A stretch of DNA of 18,393 nt, from assembly GCA_031290375.1 (NCBI GenBank), contig JAITNR010000093.1, positions 1 to 18,393 on the forward strand. The letters are read 5' to 3'. Below are positions 14,456 through 18,393 of this stretch, one piece after another (the stretch's first letter is position 1; the number at the start of each line of letters is the position of its first letter). Both the position numbers and the translations under genes were made by a program. The notes under the pieces are model-generated. The model had not been told where the DNA came from, made no database searches, and saw only the letters and a list, made by a program, of their open reading frames with translations. This DNA comes from Prevotellaceae bacterium (lineage in GTDB: Bacteria; Bacteroidota; Bacteroidia; Bacteroidales; Paludibacteraceae).

Positions 14456-14875
14456 ATGATTTCATATTTTTCCGAAAACATAAAAATTCCAACTATCAGC
14501 AGACGAAAAACATCTGCGTGGATTAGACTCGTTGCAAGTCGATATAACAGAAAAATTGGAGAAATTGCATATATTTTTTGCGATGATAAAAAAATTCTTC
14601 AAATCAACAGTCAATACCTAAAACACAACTACTATACGGACATCATCACCTTTGACTATTCCGAAAACAACACTGTTTCAGGCGATATTTTTGTTTCGGT
14701 TTCTACCGTTGAGTCCAATTCAAAAAAGTTCGGAGTATCCCTTGATGAAGAACTTCACAGGGTTATTATTCACGGAATACTGCACCTGTGCGGGCAAAAC
14801 GACAAAACCCCCGAAGAGCAGGCACAGATGAGAACCGAAGAGGACGAGGCACTAAAATCAAGACTTTGTGATTGA
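14456..14875 (+). CDS. ybeY: YbeY rRNA-maturation endoribonuclease
   Basis: YbeY is a zinc-dependent RNase needed for 16S rRNA 3'-end maturation and ribosome quality control. The 139-residue product has the upstream conserved stretch LKHNYYTDIITFDY (residues 55-68) with SGDIFVS after it, and the metal site HGILHLCGQNDKT (106-118). The third ligand position holds Asp (D116) instead of the His of proteobacterial proteins, as I recall for Bacteroidetes members. The start at 14456 gives a short but normal N-terminus. It is probably transcribed with ychF. Confidence 0.94.
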   Translation: MISYFSENIKIPTISRRKTSAWIRLVASRYNRKIGEIAYIFCDDKKILQINSQYLKHNYYTDIITFDYSENNTVSGDIFVSVSTVESNSKKFGVSLDEELHRVIIHGILHLCGQNDKTPEEQAQMRTEEDEALKSRLCD

Positions 14876-15018
14876 GAATGGAAAATTTAGAGAGGAGAAC
14901 TTAGATAAATGGGAATATAGGGAGTATTTTTAATTCTTAATTAAAATCATGTCTTTTGGTTCTAAAATTTAACTAAACAGGTTGATTTATTTACCCCAAA
15001 TTTTTATAAAAACATAAA

Positions 15019-16230
15019 ATGCAAATTCATACACTGAAAAATGGTATTCGGCTATTGCATATAAAAGACTGTTTACCAATTACTTATTGCGGTTTTGCCA
15101 TCAATGCAGGCACGCGAGACGAACATACAAATGAGTACGGTATTGCTCATTTTACCGAACATTGTTTGATGAAAGGCACAAAAAAACGCAATAATCGGCA
15201 AATTATCGACAGAATTGAGGCAATTGGCGGCGAATTGGACGCCTATACCACCAAAGAAGAAACCTTTATCTATGTAACTGTACCACAGCCACAGACCGAG
15301 CGAGCCATTGACTTGCTGTCGGATATTTTGTTTAATTCCACTTTCCCAAAAGCCGAAATTTTGAAAGAAAAAAATGTGATTGAGGACGAAATTCAATCAT
15401 ATAACGACTCGCCTTCAGAGTTGATTTTTGACGAATTTGAAGAGTTGATTTTTCAATCATCTCCGTTAGAACATAATATTTTAGGCAATGAAAAACTTTT
15501 CAATTCCTTTACAACCGAAAAATTTCAAAGCTATATAAAGCGTTGTTATACAACGGATAATATTCTGTTTTTTATTCAAGGCAATATTGAGGAAGAAAAG
15601 CTGTTGAAACTTGCAGAAAAATACTTTGTGGCAAATTCCTCAAAACGAAATTTCAAACGTACTGCCCCGACAATTTACGCGCCGCAAAATATTGAAAAAG
15701 ACAAAGATACATTTCAAGTGCATTGCTTAATGGGTAACCTTACGTATCGTTTTGGTTACAATAACGACCTGACAACCACTCTGTTGAACAATATTGTGGG
15801 TGGTCCCTTTATGAGTAGCAGGCTCAATATGGCTGTACGTGAGCGTAACGGCTTGGTTTATTGCATTGACTCATCTTTAACTCTCTATTCGGATATCGGT
15901 TATTGGGGCGTCTATTTTGGCTGTGACAAACAAAATTACAATAAATGCACAGCATTAATTTACAATGAATTAGAGAAATTGACAATGACTCAAATTTCAG
16001 ATACTCAACTGAAAAAAGCCAAGCAGATGTTTTCGGGAAATTTATTAATCGTGTCTCAGAACAAGGAAAACCGACTGCTTGCTGCTGCAAGGTCGGTGCT
16101 TCATCTTGACCATTTCCGTACCGAGCAGGAAATTTTAGCAAAATTAGAGCAAATCTCCGCCGCCGAACTCCATAAAGAAGCGCAGCAACTTTTTGATATG
16201 GACAAATTTACAGTACTAAAATTTGTGTAG
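15019..16230 (+). CDS. M16-family zinc peptidase
   Basis: The 403-residue product is a single-chain M16 (pitrilysin-like) protease of the short two-domain type. The inverted zinc motif HFTEH lies at 44-48 (H44 and H48 ligands, E47 catalytic), and the third ligand, probably E124, is in NVIEDEIQSY. The C-terminal half has the usual substrate-contact stretch (GPFMSSRLNMAVRERNGLVY). It is therefore catalytically complete, unlike many C-terminal M16 partners. No signal peptide is seen, so it is probably cytoplasmic. It is 143 bases downstream of ybeY, a gap with no obvious promoter. Its stop adjoins the promoter of the radical SAM cassette, and a link to that cassette cannot be excluded because peptidases often cut modified precursors. 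Confidence 0.9.
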   Translation: MQIHTLKNGIRLLHIKDCLPITYCGFAINAGTRDEHTNEYGIAHFTEHCLMKGTKKRNNRQIIDRIEAIGGELDAYTTKEETFIYVTVPQPQTERAIDLLSDILFNSTFPKAEILKEKNVIEDEIQSYNDSPSELIFDEFEELIFQSSPLEHNILGNEKLFNSFTTEKFQSYIKRCYTTDNILFFIQGNIEEEKLLKLAEKYFVANSSKRNFKRTAPTIYAPQNIEKDKDTFQVHCLMGNLTYRFGYNNDLTTTLLNNIVGGPFMSSRLNMAVRERNGLVYCIDSSLTLYSDIGYWGVYFGCDKQNYNKCTALIYNELEKLTMTQISDTQLKKAKQMFSGNLLIVSQNKENRLLAAARSVLHLDHFRTEQEILAKLEQISAAELHKEAQQLFDMDKFTVLKFV

Positions 16231-16261
16231 TTGTATTTCTGTTTTATTTTCATTACCTTTG
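16231..16261 (+). promoter_or_regulatory. Promoter for the lipoprotein/radical SAM cassette
   Basis: TTG (16231-16233), 20 bases, then TACCTTTG (16254-16261) match both elements of the Bacteroidetes promoter. The -33 element begins on the base after the M16 peptidase stop codon. The leader to ATG 16282 is about 15 bases. No similar site is seen in front of the second lipoprotein or the radical SAM gene. Confidence 0.78.
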
Positions 16262-16281
16262 CAAAATAAATATTCAATATT

Positions 16282-16560
16282 ATGGTAGCAAAAATTAAGT
16301 TTTCATTTCTCCGTGTACTGTTCCGTCTGTTCTCCTTTTTGGCGGACAAAACAGGCGGCTGGAAAATGTTTGTCAAGCCCAAACTGCTGTTGGGGACGCT
16401 GTTGGTGGGTATAACAGTTGGAACAAGTGTAACGTCCTGTGCAACATCGTGCTATGATGTACCAGCAAACGACCCTTATGTGACGGACACTACGCAAGTT
16501 GTAACGGATACCGTACCCGAAACGCCAACCGAGTTCCCCAACATAAACAAATTGAAATAG
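16282..16560 (+). CDS. Lipoprotein with two-part leader, radical SAM-associated (copy 1)
   Basis: The 92-residue precursor has an unusually long N-terminus: a basic/hydrophobic segment KFSFLRVLFRLFSFLADK (6-23), then MFVKPKLLLGTLLVGIT (29-45) and a lipobox VTSC with C53. The exported part would be only 40 residues, rich in Thr, Pro and Asp, with one Cys-Tyr pair (C57-Y58, SCYDVP). A second ATG at codon 29 would give an ordinary 25-residue lipoprotein signal. However, the first segment is nearly identical in copy 2, so I keep the upstream start. It is the first gene after the promoter at 16254 and is followed by a paralogue and a radical SAM/SPASM gene. It may be the substrate of that enzyme. 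Confidence 0.75.
   Translation: MVAKIKFSFLRVLFRLFSFLADKTGGWKMFVKPKLLLGTLLVGITVGTSVTSCATSCYDVPANDPYVTDTTQVVTDTVPETPTEFPNINKLK
16290..16440 (+). repeat. Duplicated leader-coding segment, copy 1
   Basis: This segment aligns without gaps to 16674-16824 (offset 384), from AAAAATTAAG through the lipobox Cys codon. In the first 60 or so bases only one differs; changes cluster around 16352-16364 and after 16420. Beyond the Cys codon similarity is lost. Confidence 0.9.
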
Positions 16561-16653
16561 TTATGGTATACTGAACTCGGCTTTTGAATGAGAAAAATTA
16601 TTAATATAAATTATTGATTATCAGATAAATATATTGATATAAAAACTAAATTT

Positions 16654-17094
16654 ATGACCAAGTGTAGTATAACAAAAATTAAGTTTTCATTTCTCCGTGT
16701 GCTGTTCCGTCTGTTCTCCTTTTTGGCGGACAAAACGCGTGGTCGGGAAATGTTTGTCAAGCCCAAACTATTGTTGGGGACGCTGTTAATTGGCATTTCG
16801 GTAGGGGCAGGCGTGAGTTCTTGCAACACTACACCACGCAATCATGAGGGTAACACTCAGCCAGAACCCATCGTAGAGCCTACCTGCTATGACCCCGTTG
16901 CTCCGATTATTTCCAACACAACCCCTCCGACTATCCATGGTGGTAGAGCCATGACAAATGTACGGGATACACTTGAACAAGTGCCAAATGCAGTTAACAC
17001 ACCGCCGGACGTAACTTGTTATAAGGTTGCGACATTGCCTGATACAACAAAAACTGATTCTCTACAAAATTCTGATAATCAAGTAAAAAAATGA
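16654..17094 (+). CDS. Lipoprotein with two-part leader, radical SAM-associated (copy 2)
   Basis: The 146-residue precursor has the same two-part leader as copy 1 (KFSFLRVLFRLFSFLADK at 10-27, MFVKPKLLLGTLLIGIS at 33-49) and a lipobox VSSC with C57. The exported part of 90 residues is Thr/Pro/Asn-rich with two Cys-Tyr pairs: C78-Y79 (TCYDPVAP) and C122-Y123 (TCYKVATLP). It looks like the copy 1 core with an extra module. No enzyme domain is visible. Its TGA overlaps the ATG of the radical SAM gene by four bases, which suggests coupled translation and a shared job. The gap to copy 1 is 93 bases of AT-rich sequence without a recognisable promoter. Confidence 0.78.
   Translation: MTKCSITKIKFSFLRVLFRLFSFLADKTRGREMFVKPKLLLGTLLIGISVGAGVSSCNTTPRNHEGNTQPEPIVEPTCYDPVAPIISNTTPPTIHGGRAMTNVRDTLEQVPNAVNTPPDVTCYKVATLPDTTKTDSLQNSDNQVKK
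16674..16824 (+). repeat. Duplicated leader-coding segment, copy 2
   Basis: This is the partner of 16290-16440. The longest identical run, from CTGTTCCGT through GACAAAAC, spans 35 bases. Identity even at third codon positions points to recent duplication or gene conversion confined to the leader. Confidence 0.9.
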
Positions 17095-18107
17095 CAGCCA
17101 CTGACAGAATCGCCTTGCCACATATTGCTTTTGAACTCACCAACCGCTGCAACCTTGACTGTATCTATTGTTACAACATTTGGAAAATGACTGGAGCCAA
17201 ACATGTTGCGTTCAACTCTTACCAAAAAGCCACTAAAGCACTTGACGAGGTGTTTCGGCAAGCAAATATTCTATCGGTGGCACTCACAGGTGGCGAGCCT
17301 TTGCTGGCGGAACGCTTTTTGGAAGTTGCATTGTTTTGTCGTATGGCAGGCAAGCAGGTAACCGTTATTAGCAACGGTGTACGCAAAGCGGAAACTACTT
17401 ATCAGCAACTACTCAAAATGGGCGTAGGGCTTTTTGAGTTTCCAATTCACTCGGCGCAGGCGAGTATTCACGACAAAATGGTTGGGTACGCAGGCAGTTG
17501 GGAACAGTCGGTAGCATCGGTCAAACAAATACTGCAATTGGGCGGCTACGTAGTGCCTGTGGTGGTTATAACACGCTTTAACGTGGGAGTTCTTGGCGAA
17601 ACGCTTGACTTTATCAACAGTTTGAATTGCAAACGCATTATGCTGAACCGCTACAACATAGGTGGTAGTGGTTGCGAACGACCACAAGAAATCTCAGCCT
17701 CGCCCAACGAACTTCGTTCTGCATTTGCACTTGCCGACCACAAAGCCACAGAACTCGAATTACGGCTCAGTTCCAATGTCTGCTCTCCAATGTGCCTGCT
17801 TCACCCCAGGGATTATCCCAATATCGCTTTCGGACACTGTTCGTTTGATGCAACGTTAAGACCTGTCACGCTGGATGTTAACGGCAATGTTCGCCTCTGC
17901 AATCACTCGCCTGTGGTGGCAGGAAACATTTTTGAGCAACCACTGTGGGAGATCCTTAACGGCGATTATGCACAATTGTGGGCGAGCAGCATACCGACTT
18001 TCTGCTCCGAGTGCGTAGAATGGCAACAGTGCAAGGGTGGTTGCCGCGCTGCCTCCGAGCAATGTCAACTCGGTTTGACACACGAAGACCCGATACTGCA
18101 ATTATAA
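17091..18107 (+). CDS. Radical SAM/SPASM enzyme, lipoprotein-associated
   Basis: The 338-residue enzyme has the radical SAM CX3CX2C motif (C20, C24 and C27 in CNLDCIYCYN) that binds the 4Fe-4S cluster cleaving S-adenosylmethionine, and a GGEP motif (67-70) contacting SAM. The C-terminal part is a SPASM domain with many Cys (231, 235, 250, 270, 305, 308, 314, 318, 325), including DVNGNVRLCNHSPVVAGNI and the closing CSECVEWQQCKGGC. It would bind auxiliary clusters, as in peptide-modifying maturases. Its ATG overlaps the stop of the preceding lipoprotein gene. From memory it resembles the family named 'radical SAM enzyme, rSAM/lipoprotein system' (TIGR04133); this was not checked. The modification made, if any, is unknown. 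GC content is visibly higher in its middle than in the M16 gene, which may indicate transfer. Confidence 0.92.
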   Translation: MTATDRIALPHIAFELTNRCNLDCIYCYNIWKMTGAKHVAFNSYQKATKALDEVFRQANILSVALTGGEPLLAERFLEVALFCRMAGKQVTVISNGVRKAETTYQQLLKMGVGLFEFPIHSAQASIHDKMVGYAGSWEQSVASVKQILQLGGYVVPVVVITRFNVGVLGETLDFINSLNCKRIMLNRYNIGGSGCERPQEISASPNELRSAFALADHKATELELRLSSNVCSPMCLLHPRDYPNIAFGHCSFDATLRPVTLDVNGNVRLCNHSPVVAGNIFEQPLWEILNGDYAQLWASSIPTFCSECVEWQQCKGGCRAASEQCQLGLTHEDPILQL

Positions 18108-18165
18108 CGGATTTTACTTTCCTAAAAGATAATAGCATGTAGACTTATTATATCAAATTTCATCC

Positions 18166-18392
18166 TCACTTTTGACTATTAAGCCCATATTTATTATCTT
18201 TAATCTCTCGTATAAAAAAATCTATAAATGCCTGTTGAACTGTTATTTCCTCCTGACTTCGACGGTCAAAAATCACAAAGCACTATTACTCAATGACTTA
18301 CCAAAACAGCGAGCCACTACATTTTTTAATTTTCGAGTAATTGATAAGGCACTAAACTTCGGTGTTTTTTCATTGCTTGATATATTGTTTGT
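18166..18392 (-). other. Possible remnant of a minus-strand gene entering from the right edge
   Basis: On the minus strand a frame is open from the window edge (18392) for 39 codons (SITRKLKNVVARCFGKSL near its middle) to TGA 18273-18275. A second frame, open from 18282 to TGA 18166-18168, continues as FDRRSQEEITVQQAFIDFF, then IREIKDNKYGL, without a good start codon. They could be one frameshifted gene end or chance frames. Part of the sequence resembles 3412-3463. The remaining bases 18108-18165 show nothing. Confidence 0.25.
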
Positions 18393-18393
18393 G

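Noticed and set aside
14876..15018. Gap between ybeY and the M16 gene, checked for a promoter or RNA gene
   Set aside because: No TAnnTTTG box, hairpin or tRNA-like structure was seen.
1..18393. CRISPR arrays, tRNA or rRNA genes, and intact insertion sequences
   Set aside because: No regularly spaced repeats, cloverleaf-like segments, rRNA stretches or complete transposase genes were recognised on either strand.

Overview
The window looks like a chromosomal segment from an AT-rich member of the Bacteroidales or a close Bacteroidetes relative. Four things point there: repeated promoters of the form TAnnTTTG (TACCTTTG or TAACTTTG, some with a TTTG/TTG about 20 bases upstream); no clear Shine-Dalgarno sequences; many short lipoproteins with a Cys lipobox; and protein types typical of the group, including a Bacteroidetes-style LptD, an AddB-like nuclease, an OmpH/Skp-like lipoprotein and a SPASM radical SAM enzyme with partner lipoproteins.

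Layout. Bases 1-1157 (+) hold the end of a family-2 glycosyltransferase, then a second family-2 glycosyltransferase that has lost its middle and is frameshifted. From 12165 down to 1211 everything is on the minus strand: xseB, an OmpH-like lipoprotein, ung, pyrB, an addB-like nuclease, lptD, an unknown secreted protein, and a gene encoding only the C-terminal half of leucyl-tRNA synthetase. From 12473 onward the genes run on the plus strand: two small lipoproteins closed by a strong hairpin terminator, then ychF, ybeY and an M16 zinc peptidase. Next comes a cassette of two paralogous lipoproteins and a radical SAM/SPASM enzyme under its own promoter. The right edge holds only possible remnants of a minus-strand reading frame.

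Most genes are housekeeping: pyrimidine synthesis, DNA repair, outer-membrane biogenesis and ribosome maturation. Four places deserve attention. (1) In the radical SAM/lipoprotein cassette (16231-18107) two lipoproteins share a nearly identical, unusually long two-part leader, but their exported parts diverge and share only Cys-Tyr motifs. They sit directly upstream of a SPASM radical SAM enzyme, whose start overlaps the stop of the second lipoprotein by four bases. This resembles a precursor/maturase system and is the best candidate for an under-described system. (2) PyrB carries a C-terminal zinc knuckle of the PyrI type (CX4C...CX2C) without the PyrI nucleotide-binding domain. (3) leuS is present only as a well-conserved C-terminal half with its own start. 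(4) Several non-coding structures have no assigned role: an 11-bp perfect inverted repeat at the xseB promoter, a nested hairpin at 3371-3414, and a diverged sequence shared by 3412-3463 and 18248-18299.

All calls rest on reading the sequence and on remembered family features. No database search was run.
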